A DNA stretch of 63,360 nucleotides from Alloascoidea africana (GCA_030581615.1 JAKTTT010000089.1:1-63360); one strand, 5' to 3'; shown: positions 30,637-42,313, counted from the stretch's first letter. Numbers and translations are program-made. The notes: generated from the letters alone by a model not told the origin.

Positions 30637-31986
30637 GAAATTGGAGCTAATAGAAGGGGATCTCCAGGATTTGTCTAAATGCTAAATGGCGCACTGGATA
30701 GATCATCGTTATGTATTATAAGTATGAGCTAACTAAACCAGTACATTGTCGTCATTTTGGAGGATTGTCACAAGATCATCTTCCCCCTGAGCCTGAGCCT
30801 CAGCTTGAGCCTGGGACCTTTCGCTTTTGGCCTGAGAAGGGTTGGTAGAATCGATGGATGAAGCAGAGCGAGCACCGCGCTCTGTTCTCATCTCGCACCA
30901 TTCTCTTCGTCTTCGTCCTCGCCTTCTGGAGTTTCTTTTCTGTTTCTGCCATCCCTGTGTTTTTCACACCAAATCCAAAATCTAAAATGCCATCGTGCTG
31001 CGAGGCTGCGGCCCCCTACCTCGGCGGAAGTGCAAATACCCAAAAGCGTAGCCGGGGGTCCGCAGGGGCCGGGCTCGGGCAAGCTAAGAGGCTTTCCTGA
31101 TCGGGAAGCTCTGTGACTGCTTATTTCCGGAAGCGGCTTATCCCGCGGGCGCTGGCCAATGGCAATGCGCCAAATGGAAGGGACGCGGTCGGGTGGAAAA
31201 GTCGCCCCCCCTGCGGGCGGCAGCGAGACAGCTCCCGCGATCCCTGGACCCACATATAATAGCAACTGATGACGAAGAGCCCGAGCCAAAAGGGCAAAAT
31301 GCGGAAAAAAAGACCACACACAAACACAAACACAAGTTTCGTTTCGTTTCGTTTCGTTTCCTTCGTTTCGTTTCGTTTCGGTCCGCTGGGCCAGTGGGCC
31401 TGTCGCTGCAACTGCGTGGCGGCGTGGTGTGGAGACGCAGACCTGGGAAGAAAGGAAGGGCAATCCCGGGCCCGCTAGACGAATGGCAGCCGGGCAAAAT
31501 ACGATAGCGATGCCTGAGGACGGAGATCAGCTCGTGTAAACTAGCAGACGTAGAACGTAGGACGTAGAGAGACCTCTTGCGATGGTCAGTTGGCGAACTG
31601 TGTTTGTGTCCAGGCCCACGGCCACGGCCACGGCCAGTGGCATGCCTTCTGGAGGTTTTAGCTTTAGAGGATGGCAGCTCATCTCGCTCGCCTGTTTGGC
31701 GTGAGCCTTTTGGCGTGAGGGCCGATACTCTGCCAGCCCGTCCAATCCCAGTGAAAAAGTCACCATCCATCGCTATCTCATCGGTTTCCACCCCATCTCT
31801 TCCTCTTCTCTTCTCTTCTCTTCTCTCTCTCCTCTTTTTTCAACTGTCCCAGCCTGACACATCCTCCACCACCACTCCTCCAATTCTTTCGTACCGCACC
31901 CCCGTCGAGCCCATCCGCTGATTTCTCTTGCTCTTAGTTAGTACCACCCAACTGCGCGCTCCCCTTCGATTGATCTTCCGCCAACG
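30637..31986. other. Intergenic, promoter of the DOT6/TOD6-like gene
   Basis: 1.35 kb, GC-rich for this genome between 30990 and 31760, with a GTTTC-type repeat near 31338-31380 and a CTTCT tract just before the coding start. A TATAATA lies near 31255. No gene is supported; the open frames seen on both strands lack family features. Confidence 0.4.
31338..31380 (+). repeat. GTTTC pentanucleotide repeat
   Basis: About eight copies of GTTTC, interrupted once, in the upstream region of the Myb-like gene. Confidence 0.85.
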
Positions 31987-33255
31987 ATGCCTTCTCCTCC
32001 ACCCTCGCGAACCCCCTCCTCCTGGGACCCTAAGGACGACATCCTCCTCCGCCATCTCAAAGAGCAACAGAAGCTGGGCTGGAAGCAGATCGCCGCCCAT
32101 TTCAAAAACAGAACCCCGAATGCCTGCCAGTTCAGATGGAGAAGACTCATGTCTGGATCCCTCAAGGCAGAGTCCTCTTCTTCCTCCTCGCCCGCGCGCA
32201 TGGGCAGCGTGTCCTCGTCCTCATCCTCATCTTCCTCATCCTCATCTTCCAACTCCAACACCAACACCAACACCTCGTCCTCTTCGCTGTCGGCTCCCCC
32301 ACCACCCCCACAGCACCAGCAGCACAAAGTCGTTGGTTCCGTCCAGGGCTCACCGTCCGCCTCGTCGCTTTGGTCTCTTGCCTCGCTCGTCTCCCAGGGG
32401 GGAGGAGGAGGACCCGGAGGACTGGGCCGCCAAGGGTCTTTTGATCTACCGGGCTCCTTCAAGTCCAAATCCCTTAAGCGGGCAAGATCTACCCCAGGTT
32501 CAACTTCCAGTTCCCATCTCCATCTTCATCATCTTCACCAGATCCCCATCTCTCCTCGTCATTCAGATGCCTCCTTGGCCTCTTCTTCCCCATCTCTCTT
32601 CTTTTCGTCCCCGTCCCCGAGTTCTGCAGCCTCGTTTTCGTCCCTGTCTTCCACTTCGACTACTGCATCCTCGGCCTCCGGCCCTGTAACCTTCTCACCC
32701 CTTGGTTGCCCACCTCCCCCCGGTGCTGATCGGCACCCGATCCAATACTCCTCTTCTACCACTGCTGTTGCCAGAACGGCTCGGGATCAGTGCCAACGGC
32801 ACCCACAGAATGTTTTTTTCGGAGGTTATGCTTTGAAGAATTGGTCTGCAGATGAGGATGAGCTGCTGCTCAACCGGACAAAATCAAACCTCACGTTTGA
32901 CGAAATCTCGGTAATTCTATCCATCCGCACGGAAGAAGAAATCATCGAGAGAATCCATTATCTCGATAGACTAAAGGCAACAAAGCTCGCCGAGGTCTCG
33001 GGTGAAAGCCATAACACCACCACCACCGGAAGACCTAAACAGGAATTTGAAAATGATGCATCATCATCTTCCTTAGCCGCCCTTCCTCCTCCTCCTCCTG
33101 CCATTAATGCCGCTCCGGCAAACGCTAATGGCAGTGGTAAAAATGCGAATAGCGCTAACTCCACAGATCATCATCGTCCTGATACTGGCAAGATTGCAAC
33201 TGTGGAATTTGCCGATTCAAACTACCTGGGTCGCAGATCAATAGCTACCTCGTAA
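31987..33255 (+). CDS. DOT6: Myb/SANT repressor, DOT6/TOD6-like
   Basis: 422 residues. An N-terminal SANT/Myb domain (about 12-60) reads SSWDPKDDILLRHLKE...RTPNACQFRWRRL, very close to the Dot6/Tod6 DNA-binding domain. A serine-rich middle with proline runs follows. A second, weaker SANT-like segment at about 282-328 (NWSADEDELLLNRTKS...EEEIIERIHYL) is also seen. In S. cerevisiae Dot6 and Tod6 bind PAC (GATGAG) motifs and recruit Rpd3L to repress ribosome-biogenesis genes when TORC1/PKA signalling drops. One gene here may stand for the Saccharomyces pair. The repetitive serine codons and upstream CTTCT tract make it prone to length variation. Confidence 0.85.
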   Translation: MPSPPPSRTPSSWDPKDDILLRHLKEQQKLGWKQIAAHFKNRTPNACQFRWRRLMSGSLKAESSSSSSPARMGSVSSSSSSSSSSSSSNSNTNTNTSSSSLSAPPPPPQHQQHKVVGSVQGSPSASSLWSLASLVSQGGGGGPGGLGRQGSFDLPGSFKSKSLKRARSTPGSTSSSHLHLHHLHQIPISPRHSDASLASSSPSLFFSSPSPSSAASFSSLSSTSTTASSASGPVTFSPLGCPPPPGADRHPIQYSSSTTAVARTARDQCQRHPQNVFFGGYALKNWSADEDELLLNRTKSNLTFDEISVILSIRTEEEIIERIHYLDRLKATKLAEVSGESHNTTTTGRPKQEFENDASSSSLAALPPPPPAINAAPANANGSGKNANSANSTDHHRPDTGKIATVEFADSNYLGRRSIATS

Positions 33256-34732
33256 ATTCTGATGCGGTATCTCATCCCAAGAGCTAGTGTCCAGAGGTTC
33301 AAGTCAGAGTCAGAATCAGAGCCGGCGTCGGCGTCAGGATCAGAGTCAGGGTCAAGCTCAAGGTCAAGGTCGAACGAGGCAGACGAGAACGGAGACTGGT
33401 CTCTGTTGACTGTTTGATATATTTTGTTCAAATAGAGATCTGAGATGCTGCCCTTTTCACCAATTTTTTTTTTTTTTTGTTTCTGGTGAAATGGAGAGCA
33501 CTGCCTGTCTCGGGTACCTCAGTGGTAGATTGCACGATAAGCAATTGGGCCAGTGACTGGAAACTTGAGGACATTTCATTACCCTTATCCCAAGGAGAGT
33601 TCTTCTCGATATGGTTTGCACTACATTCCAGTATTCCTCCTCATGGGGCCCTGATGTTAGGAATAGGGCAAACCATGGAATAGTCGTGCTATTTTTATAT
33701 TGTATTTCTCGCTCTCGAGCCTCCCAATAACCTTACTCTTTTTCTTGTTCTTATTCACTTGATTTCTATGAAAATCTGCTGGCGGCATTATCTTTTTTTT
33801 TTTTTGATCTTTTAAAGTACGATGTAATGGGACAGTGACTGACAATGCCGTTTTTTTTTGAATCTTTACCCTTGTGTGTATTGTCACTTTCTTTTGTACT
33901 CTTTTCTCCTTTTTTTTATTGTCATCGCTCCAAATGATGTATTCTTTTGTTCACTCTTTTCAAGAAAAGAGAAGACTGAAAACTGAAAAAAAAAATGATC
34001 TCCTGTTTATTATAAACAAGTTTTTGAATAAATTTGTATGTTTTTGAATTTTCCCCTTTTTTTATACACTCTTGCTCTCGTCTTCCATCTGTTGTTTGTT
34101 CAAAGTTTCTTTTGTTGTGTTGATTGATACAAGTAAAGGGCGATGATGAACCATCCACCTCTTCTTATCTTGTTCCCCTTGCTCCGTACCATGTGCCTGT
34201 TGTTGATACCATTAGGAAATTTGCCAAATTTTCAATACTCACAAAGAACCCCCTATAGACCCCAAAAGAAAAGAAGATTGTGATTTTACTGTATTTGAAT
34301 GTACACAGCAATGTTGGTTATTTGTTTCTTTTTTTTTTTGCACAGATGATTGTACTTTTCTTTGCATCATTTTATAAAAAAATTGTTCCCATAATTGTCA
34401 AGTTTGTAGTCCTCCTTTCAATGTACTCTAAACTGTTTTTGAAAAGATACTATATGTGCTTTTTTTTGCCCTCATTGTTGTTATTATCCTGAATGTTGAT
34501 TTGAAAATAAAAAAAAAATAACACTTAAAAGTCTCAATATTCAATTTTGTTAGGAATATGAAATGTCAATTGAGTTTTACAAATCAATGCCTACCCATAC
34601 TTCTTTTATATAAAAACAAAAGTTAGTTCGCAGCAAGGGAAGATCAGAGTGGTCCCAATATAACTTTTATCACGGAACTGATCTAAACTTGCTACTATTA
34701 ATCGCTCAAAAATTAGGTTTAACAAAACATGA

Positions 34733-34757
34733 TCTTTCTTTCTTTCTTTCTTTCTTT
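34733..34757 (+). repeat. TTTC microsatellite
   Basis: About six tandem TTTC units in non-coding sequence. Confidence 0.85.
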
Positions 34758-35308
34758 ACTAGCTTGGCATTTCATTAATTTTAAAACTCCAAAAGATTGG
34801 ATTGGAATTTTTTATTGGTTTTTAAGAATGGGGATTGGATTGAATAAAAACACTTAAAAGGTGTTCTCAATAAGAAAAGGCTAATCTCTAAGAACTAGCC
34901 TCCCCAAAACTAATAAAAAATGAACCAAAAATGGTTTAAGCTTTGGAAAGTAAATCTCAACCTCAGAAAGTCAAAAAACCAAAAAAACATGAGAATAATT
35001 GCTAAAGCATCGAGCAAAAGATGAGAGAATGCTTATCTAAGTACAATATGTTAGGGTGCATTTATATTTGTGTATATGATCTAAAATAAAACTAAAACTA
35101 ACTAGGATTCTGATGAGGGTTTTGCTTCTTTTTTTGTTGTTCTCTTCAAGCTAATAAAAAAAAATTGCGTTATTTGTGCTAATAGTCATTACATTTAAAC
35201 AAAAAATGATGGTCGTAGAAAATGTGTACTAAAGAAAAGATCAACTTCCGCCAAAATTATGCATCGTAAAAGAAAGGATAGTCATAAAATGATTTCCAAG
35301 CTGATAAA

Positions 35309-35332
35309 ACAAACAAACAAACAAACAAACAA
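35309..35332 (+). repeat. ACAA microsatellite
   Basis: About six tandem ACAA units near the 3' end of PIN4. Confidence 0.85.
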
Positions 35333-35379
35333 AAATAATAATAATAATGTAATAATGCGAAACTCATTAAAATGATATA

Positions 35380-37356
35380 TCATGAGGTTACTCGTAAAGA
35401 AATGGTTGATGGTCTAGTACCCTGTTCAGATAAAAATTCCTCTGGTTTCTGTTCCAAAGGTTTATCATTGTTAAAAATGCGAAAGGATGTTGATGTTGAA
35501 TCTGGTTGAAGGCTCAAGGCAACGAAAGATCCACTATGATTTGAATTGTTATTCCATATATCCTTGGATGGAATAAAAGTTGTGGAATTGGCTGTTTGGA
35601 GATAACTTAAATTGGGTGACGAGTTAGTACTGTCGCTATTACGATCAGAAGTTTGCATCGAACCAAGATTCCCACTGCTAAACCGAGACAATCCTGTAAA
35701 GGGATCAGTTAGATTGGATTTGCTTTCAAAGTTTGGGTTGAAAGGGTCAAAAGACGAGCCTTGTGGCTCGCTGAGATGTTGGAAACCAGAAGCGATAGAT
35801 ACAATAGATTTGTTCGAGTCACAACGTTGAGGGGACAGCATAGGCGGACGTGTAGGGCTTGAGCCAATCCCTGAAAAAAAATGAGACTCTTCACCGTAAG
35901 TACCAGTTCTCAAATCTGCAATAGAGTGGTTCCCTCTCAAGTTCGCAATATTGGAAAAAGTGTTACTAGTATGTTTATAATCACTCAAATGAGTCTTGGG
36001 AGTTTCTTTTTGTCCCGAATTTTCCATGTTGAATGCCGAATATATAGCTGTTTGCCTGTTTCCAATTTCTGAATAAGAATTGATCCCAGTTGGAACAGAA
36101 TTACTTGAAACCTGATCGGACCCGGTAACACCAGTACTCTCTAGGAAAGTCATTGTACTCTGGCTACGGTGAATACTTGTCTCCAGTTGATGAGTAACAG
36201 GATTATGGTCAATTCCAGTTTGAATTTTGCGGATTATCAATATGTTCCCATCGTTAGAATGGGTCAACCCTAGCTGTGCACCAACATGTGCAATTGTGCG
36301 TTTCTGGATAGGAGACAAACTCAACGTGGAGTAAACCAATTCACTCCTTGTTTGATCCCTACTAAATGTCAATAGTTGGGTGTAGAGGCTTGTAATCTCG
36401 GAACTTTCTGGTTGACGAGGTTGAGCAGGTTTTATAGGTTGAAAAGAGTTGTATTCAAATGTTGACGCTGGAGCTGAGGCAATAGAAGATAGACTGACAG
36501 AGGAAAGGTTTCGGATCCGATGATGTTCTAACTGATGTCTCTTGAATCGTTTCTCACGTTCGAGTCTTTCTCGTTCAGCTGTAGGCAACATTTTTTTGTA
36601 TTCTACTCTGAGCTTTCTTCCCCCAACATCACGTCCGTTCAGAAACCTTATGACCACCGCTGTCTGTTCTGGGGTTGTAAAGTTGGCAAAGGCAAGTCCC
36701 CGAAACACTCCATTATCAAAATGATAGTTGAAGGCGTATGGTGTGGGCAAGTTCAAACCAATCATGATTTCTAACAGCTGTTCCTTTTTGATTGAAAATG
36801 GAATATTCTTGATAACGATAGCTGTGGGGATAAGCTCTTCAGTACTTCCATTATTACCATTATGGTAGACCGTAGCACAAGTGGAGTCTTTTTGGTGTTG
36901 AAACAAGTCGTATCTAGGCTGTGCAAACTCCTGAGTACGAACGCTACATTGTTCAGTCAAGGTTGTTTGTGGCAAGAACAAAGTTGGTTGGCTTCTAGTG
37001 TCGGTATAGTTCTGGGGACGAACACGCGAAACCGGCGATCCTCTTTGGCTTTCGCTCCATCCGAGTCTATTATAGACAGGAGAGTTAACTTCTTGGAGTC
37101 CATTAGCGGAAGGCGCTTTATCGGCTATCACAGGATCGCAGAATCTATTGTAAGTTGAGTGATAGCTGTGGGATTTGGGCGCAGAATTCTGGACAACTGA
37201 AGGAAATGTCGAACTGGTCGCTCGTCCTGGATTGAAACTAGACTGGTTATCAAAACCATTCATCAAAGAGTTCCCCTGGGCATTATAAAGTGCTAGCCGC
37301 TGGAGAGAGTCTGATGAGGCATTGTTTCTAATGGTTTGAATGGGCTGCTGTTGCAT
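35380..37356 (-). CDS. PIN4: RRM protein PIN4/MDT1-like
   Basis: 658 residues from the ATG at 37356; the frame is open further upstream but without an ATG. An RRM at about 175-255 (AIVIKNIPFSIKKEQLLEIM, FRGLAFANF) and the following RKLRVEYKKMLPTAERERLEREKRFKR are diagnostic of Pin4. A segment at about 330-385 (YTQLLTFSRDQTRSELVY...IAHVGAQLGL) matches the R3H-like region found in this family. The rest is Ser/Asn/Thr-rich with several SQ/TQ sites, fitting Pin4's known phosphorylation and Rad53-FHA binding after DNA damage. It probably binds mRNA and links G2/M control to stress. Confidence 0.9.
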   Translation of the reverse strand: MQQQPIQTIRNNASSDSLQRLALYNAQGNSLMNGFDNQSSFNPGRATSSTFPSVVQNSAPKSHSYHSTYNRFCDPVIADKAPSANGLQEVNSPVYNRLGWSESQRGSPVSRVRPQNYTDTRSQPTLFLPQTTLTEQCSVRTQEFAQPRYDLFQHQKDSTCATVYHNGNNGSTEELIPTAIVIKNIPFSIKKEQLLEIMIGLNLPTPYAFNYHFDNGVFRGLAFANFTTPEQTAVVIRFLNGRDVGGRKLRVEYKKMLPTAERERLEREKRFKRHQLEHHRIRNLSSVSLSSIASAPASTFEYNSFQPIKPAQPRQPESSEITSLYTQLLTFSRDQTRSELVYSTLSLSPIQKRTIAHVGAQLGLTHSNDGNILIIRKIQTGIDHNPVTHQLETSIHRSQSTMTFLESTGVTGSDQVSSNSVPTGINSYSEIGNRQTAIYSAFNMENSGQKETPKTHLSDYKHTSNTFSNIANLRGNHSIADLRTGTYGEESHFFSGIGSSPTRPPMLSPQRCDSNKSIVSIASGFQHLSEPQGSSFDPFNPNFESKSNLTDPFTGLSRFSSGNLGSMQTSDRNSDSTNSSPNLSYLQTANSTTFIPSKDIWNNNSNHSGSFVALSLQPDSTSTSFRIFNNDKPLEQKPEEFLSEQGTRPSTISLRVTS

Positions 37357-38095
37357 AGTGCAGGTGGGTAGTAAAGAAATGTAGAATGCGTGACACTTCG
37401 GGGAGGTGTTGTGGATTTTTTGGTGTTTGTGTAGAAGGACAAAAAACAGCAAAGTCAAGAGAGAAACAGCAAAGAGTGCACTACCTTCCAAGTCTGACAG
37501 GGCAGTGGCAAATAAATAAAGAACAGAAACAGAGCCGACTGGAGAGAGAAAAGAGGAAGAGAATGATGGTGCAGCCTAGAAGTAAAGTTGGGACATCATG
37601 TGAATTTCACCCCAGACCCGATTGGCGATGCCGGCGTGCGTCCATCATTGTTCCCATTTGCCGGAAACGGAAGTGTGCAGCGACCCGATCGAGAAGTTTT
37701 CCTTGTTAGACACGCATTTGGAGCTATTTAGGCAGGTGGCTATGTACAGTTGGGCCTGTTTGGGAAATCAGATTGCCTGTTGTGGCAGCCTGCTTAGTTC
37801 CAAGCACACGCAATCTATTATGACAACCGTTAGAAAACAAAACAAAGCGAATGGAGATAATTGATTTGAGATCTAGCAGAGGTGTCACAATCACAGGGGA
37901 ATTGCACGCTCATCCCTGAGTATGCCTTTTGAATTTGTCTTGTTTTGGCTCTAGATACTAAAAAGTACTGAAAACAACAACAAACTGCTAGCAAAAGAAG
38001 CTTTTTTCAATCAGTAATTCAATAATCGAATCTATCAAACCAAAATCTTCCAAGCCCTAACCAGCGGGGCCTGTAAATCGTCATGGTTTCAAACT
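37357..38095. other. PIN4 promoter and 3' region of the GPI-protein gene
   Basis: 0.74 kb, no gene supported. Confidence 0.45.
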
Positions 38096-38500
38096 TTATA
38101 ATGCAATTGCGACAAAGCCAAAGAGCGCGATAGTTATGGCCAAGGGAGATGAAATTGAGGAAACACTATTTCCAGTGTAGTCATCAAGAGTGTTGTTGGT
38201 TGAGTTCCCAACCAGTGTTAAACTTTCAGAAGCATGTTCAGTAAGATTTGGTTTAGTATCTGTTGTAGAACTGATTCCAGGAGTGATGCCTTCACTAGGG
38301 ACGGTAGTAGTATCCATTCCGGATATCGAGGGCTCGATAGTCAGCGAGGATTGGGCAATTGATTTTTCAGGGCAATACTTCACTTCGGAGCCGCAAGAGG
38401 TAATTGTGGCCAATGTAGTTGCAGTCAAGTGCTTGGTGTCAACCACGGTGACTGCAGATGTCAGAGCAGCAGCTGAAATAGCAATTTTTAAAAGTTTCAT
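38096..38500 (-). CDS. Small GPI-anchored cell-wall/surface protein
   Basis: 134 residues from the ATG at 38500. A signal peptide (MKLLKIAISAAALTSAVTVV) is followed by a Thr/Ser-rich region with a short cysteine segment (TITSCGSEVKYC) and N-glycosylation sites (NLT, NST, NNT). The C terminus has a small-residue stretch (TGNSVSSISS) and a hydrophobic tail (PLAITIALFGFVAIAL), the classic GPI-anchor signal. Likely covalently linked to the wall or plasma membrane. No closer family can be named. Confidence 0.8.
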   Translation of the reverse strand: MKLLKIAISAAALTSAVTVVDTKHLTATTLATITSCGSEVKYCPEKSIAQSSLTIEPSISGMDTTTVPSEGITPGISSTTDTKPNLTEHASESLTLVGNSTNNTLDDYTGNSVSSISSPLAITIALFGFVAIAL

Positions 38501-41144
38501 GTTTATGATTAAATGTGTAGCTACTGATAGAAATAGATGTCTGGAAAGTAATACGGATTTAAAAGTCAAGGCAAAGAATATTGTGACTTTATATAGGAAC
38601 GTATGGACCAATATGTCTGGTTATATTTGAAAATCCATCGATCCAAACCTTTGATTGGTGTTTCGAAATTTGAATTAACGAGAATGTACCCAGATTTTTT
38701 TTTTTTAACTGTTTAAAATATCTCCTAACAAGTATTGAACAAACCTGGAAACATTTGAAAAAGGATATTAGTTATTTAGTTCTGCACAGATCTTATTGAT
38801 TGTGGCACACAAACTCTCGTACAAATAACGAGATATCCTGGTTCGTATGATCAGCATTGCTGAACTGTCAATAGTGCTACACATGTTTCAGACATGTGTT
38901 CATCCGGATAACCAATATATATGTTACATGTAGAGGGTTTATTTAGAAGCCCTAAAAGGGGATTTTCCTATTCTCATAGAGCGAATACTGGTCTTCAAGC
39001 CAATTCCAACTTTGCGGATAATGTGGGCGTACTGAAGTTTATTGCCCTTTTTCTTTCCTCTACTATGGTAAGTTATATTTAACATTTTGATAAATATCTG
39101 CGACGATTGTGTCGGAACTCGGCCTACATAAACCCCAAACGGGGAGGATGATGAGACTCGAATATATCCAACGGTTATATTATTTTCATGACACGTTGTT
39201 GTCCAGTTGCGTACAAAGATCATGCTTCATGGATTCCATTTGGCTTTAACTAGTCTTTTTGCTTGGACCAAAAATTCTTGTAGTAGAACCGCTCCTTAGT
39301 TTGTTCATACAATGCTCTGTGTTTTGAAGCGTCCGTTAAGGCATTGGAAAAGCTGCAAAACTGTTTGGATCTCTTTTCTTCCCCTCAGAATTAGCTGACT
39401 GTCTTTGCAAAAATCACCGAGAACTGAGGGATATTGATGTTAGTGAGTGGTCCCTTTTATTGTCGTTTATGAGTTATTAGCTAGATCTAAAGCCTCTCCG
39501 CTGTTGTTTTATGATAACCGTGTACAACTTTTACCTCTTCAATTGGTATAGCATCAAAAATCGCTGTGTGTTCATTTCTGGTAATTTGGCTCTATGGTCT
39601 TAGTAGTTGGTGTGCAATCTGATCCGGTGGTATGATAAAGATATCTGATTTCGTTTATTGACTCAATCAACATTGAAGTGATTACTATGGGGCATAGCGT
39701 GACTTTACTAGACGATTAAATACCAGATAACCGACAATAGTTAGACATGGCCGTTTCTGTAGAATTATTTGTAAAAAAAAAAACGCAAGTGAAAAAGGAA
39801 GAATGCCAGTAAGACAACGATTTAAAGCACAAGACCTAAAAATGAGTTGAGAAGCCACTATATCACGGCATCAGCATTGCTCTATTGGTCTCTAAACCCA
39901 ATTGAGTATCTTTGGCTATATTTGAAAAAGAGAGCCGGAGCATGTTCAAAACCGACGGCTTTTATTACCACCAACTTGAAAGTAGAATTGAAGAAATATG
40001 GACAAAAACATTTGAGTTGGTATTTCTCAAAACCTGTATTATTAAAGAATTAAAGCTGTTTTACAAGTCAAGAGAACTATAACATATCTTGAAAATGATA
40101 ATGCATAGCTTTTCAAATTGTGTACTTTAACCCGCAACATCTTTTTCAATGCTCAAAAAAGTATCCTCAAAGTCTGTACAGGAAACTTGGAGCTTAAAAA
40201 TTCTAGGTACGTTAGAAACTGAACTCACCACACTTTTACCCACTACACTGCGAAACTATTGTTCAGGCTGCTTACAAGTGGAGACAAAACTTTAGTGATG
40301 GTCCGGTATCCCACACTTTGAACCTGATGAATGAAAGGTCTTTGTACGCCGGTGGACGTAGAAAAAAGGTCGAAGGAAGGTTAATTTTCCAAGTGACTAA
40401 ATAAAAATGGGGGAAATAACATAGCCAGTACTCTGAGAGTAATTAAACCATTACTGATAATTCATAACTGTTATTATAACTATGATCAAAGGTTGCAGAA
40501 ATTTTATATTTATTGCCTTTTTTTTATTTTTGCAGGATGAAAACACTTTGTATAATTGAAATCCTTAAGACAAACACCATTGTTCTTTGGTAGAAAGAAA
40601 AATTAAACACAAGGTATTCCTGTCAACATGATAGAAGCCCCGAAATGACAAAGAAAAAAAAGCTCCGAGAAGCCCATTGAATGATAAAATAATGAAAATA
40701 ACAATAAAGTTCCATCTATTACTTGATGTCCAGAATACTTTGGGAAATTTATCAGGGGTTTTGTTCTTTTACAGAATGATTTCTTCAGTCATCACGATAA
40801 AACTCTAATGTTAGGAGAAAACCTTGTTACTTCATTCAAAAAGTGACAGTGAAAGAAATATCACAAATTATGTTTAAAACCAAGAAATCTACGGAGTTTA
40901 TTGAGTTAGAGTGATTTATTTACAATGAAATATCTATTCTTTGTCTTTACAGAAACCCAAATTCACAACTTTCAATTTTTTTTTTTTTCATTAAGACAAA
41001 AAACATTTGTTGAAGATTGTGAATATAAAAGGAGCCACTATTACCCCAGGAAAAGAAGGGAAAAAAAGCTTTATCTTTCTCTCACTAGTCTTTCTCTACC
41101 TTTCTACTTGTTTTTTAATACTTGTTGCATTTTACAACTACAAG
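38501..41144. other. Gene-poor island with decayed transposon sequence
   Basis: 2.6 kb, AT-rich, without an intact gene. A Tc1/mariner transposase remnant lies at 39800-40053. A 94-codon minus-strand open stretch at 38939-39223 has no recognised family. Terminal inverted repeats were not found by eye. Confidence 0.5.
39800..40053 (+). pseudogene. Tc1/mariner-type transposase remnant (C-terminal part)
   Basis: The open stretch 39847-40053 reads WSLNPIEYLWLYLKKRAG, matching the SPDLNPIEHLW-xxLKRR signature of the Tc1/mariner DDE domain, followed by a helix like the family's C terminus. Just upstream, in another frame near 39805-39895, QxDND-LKHKT and HGISI match the preceding QQDNDPKHTS...HGI block, interrupted by several stops and a frameshift. 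The N-terminal HTH and the first catalytic Asp are not recognised. It is an old, dead DNA-transposon copy; its outer ends are not defined. Confidence 0.7.
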
Positions 41145-41798
41145 ATGAGTCTTCGAATCTTTCTCCCGATAGCGCTTGCCATTTTTTCGGTCGTCAAGAG
41201 AGTCGAGGTCCCTGGACTATACTGTAAGGTCTTCTCGAAAGATGCTCTTTGTCAGATTGAAGAGCCTTTATTTGACCCAGCATGTGCCCCTATTGGCGAC
41301 TCGGACCTGCCCTTTTCTGGCTTCAAAGTCGAGTACCGGACCACCACCAAGGTTCGGGCACCTCTTGGAAGCATGGAGGAGAGTGTGGTTCTCACACAAT
41401 GTGACGCGGGAAGTGTGGTTTCCGAGGCGAGTTATGGAAATATCACACTAGAGGACATGTGGGCGAAGCCAATCTGTGATGACAGCCAAGACCCACAGAT
41501 CTGCTATTCACTGGCCCGAGATAAGGGCCAGATTCTCAGATTGGCGCCTCTTTACAAAAAAGAGGTACAAATGGGGGGAATTTTTGAGTATATGGCCGAT
41601 GCCTCCAAGAACATGGAGGCCAGCCAATGCTCAAGGGACACCTCGATCCCTCTGGTTCCGCTTTATCCAGCTTCTCCTTCAGATCGACGGATGGAGCTGA
41701 AGTTGTTAGTGGATACAGTGGTGGTGGAGCATATCCCGCTCTACTACTCCCATGACCTCATCAAAGATGAGGTCCCGGTATCTCTTAAAAAAGAGTAG
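41145..41798 (+). CDS. Unrecognised secreted-type protein ORF
   Basis: 217 codons from ATG 41145; a longer in-frame leader from 41007 adds another hydrophobic segment. The N terminus (MSLRIFLPIALAIFSVVKRV) looks like a weak signal peptide with a KR pair just after it. About eight cysteines are spread over the rest. No family is recognised. Coding-like sequence continues past the stop to about 42313, so this may be the front part of a broken accessory gene. It lies next to the transposon remnant. Confidence 0.4.
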   Translation: MSLRIFLPIALAIFSVVKRVEVPGLYCKVFSKDALCQIEEPLFDPACAPIGDSDLPFSGFKVEYRTTTKVRAPLGSMEESVVLTQCDAGSVVSEASYGNITLEDMWAKPICDDSQDPQICYSLARDKGQILRLAPLYKKEVQMGGIFEYMADASKNMEASQCSRDTSIPLVPLYPASPSDRRMELKLLVDTVVVEHIPLYYSHDLIKDEVPVSLKKE

Positions 41799-42313
41799 AG
41801 TGATGGGCTAATTTCCGACGAGTCCTATACTTTCAAGTCGATATCCGCTTACACTCTCAAAAAGAAAAATCGAGCTTTATCAAAGCTTGATGAACGTTTG
41901 ACAGCCTCGGCCGTCAAAGCCGTTCAAAGGATTATTTCGAGTTTACCGGCTGCTCTTCAGCGGTCTGGACAGGCAGGAACACTTGCTTGGCCGACTATTG
42001 TAAGGCTTACGAAGAATATGTTGGTAAGACTGCTGATCCGATGGTTGATACCATTACCGATACCGCTACCGATACCAGAACTTCCACTTCCATTACCGAA
42101 TCCTCCTACCTGGCCACAGTATCTTTTGGGAAAGGCCGAGTATAACGAAACGTGTCCAAGCATCTTGGAGAGAAAGATATCTACGAGCATTTCACTGTGA
42201 GTTTGGAGATGGACCCAGAAGGCTTTGATGAGATGGTGGAACTGTTTGGGGAGCGGGATAAAGTCATTATTGCTAATATTGTGAAGGAGCAAAACCAAAT
42301 CGCATTGTTCTAG
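41799..42313 (+). pseudogene. Coding-like continuation, probable broken gene
   Basis: Protein-like composition continues in this stretch, ending with an acidic segment and a stop near 42313, but not as one open frame with the ORF before it. Taken with its neighbours it looks like a decayed accessory gene of secreted type. Family unknown. Confidence 0.35.

Larger units (their letters stand above)
33256..35379. other. AT-rich 2.1-kb intergenic region
   Basis: Convergent 3' region of the Myb gene and PIN4. It holds T runs, a TTTC repeat (34733-34757) and an ACAA repeat (35309-35332), with no supported gene. Its length leaves room for a non-coding RNA. Confidence 0.4.

Noticed and set aside
31138-31791. 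Long frames on both strands in the GC-rich region before the Myb gene
   Set aside because: No conserved features, mutually overlapping, composition follows simple repeats.
38939-39223. 94-codon minus-strand ORF as a gene
   Set aside because: No family, no clear start, inside a decayed gene-poor island.
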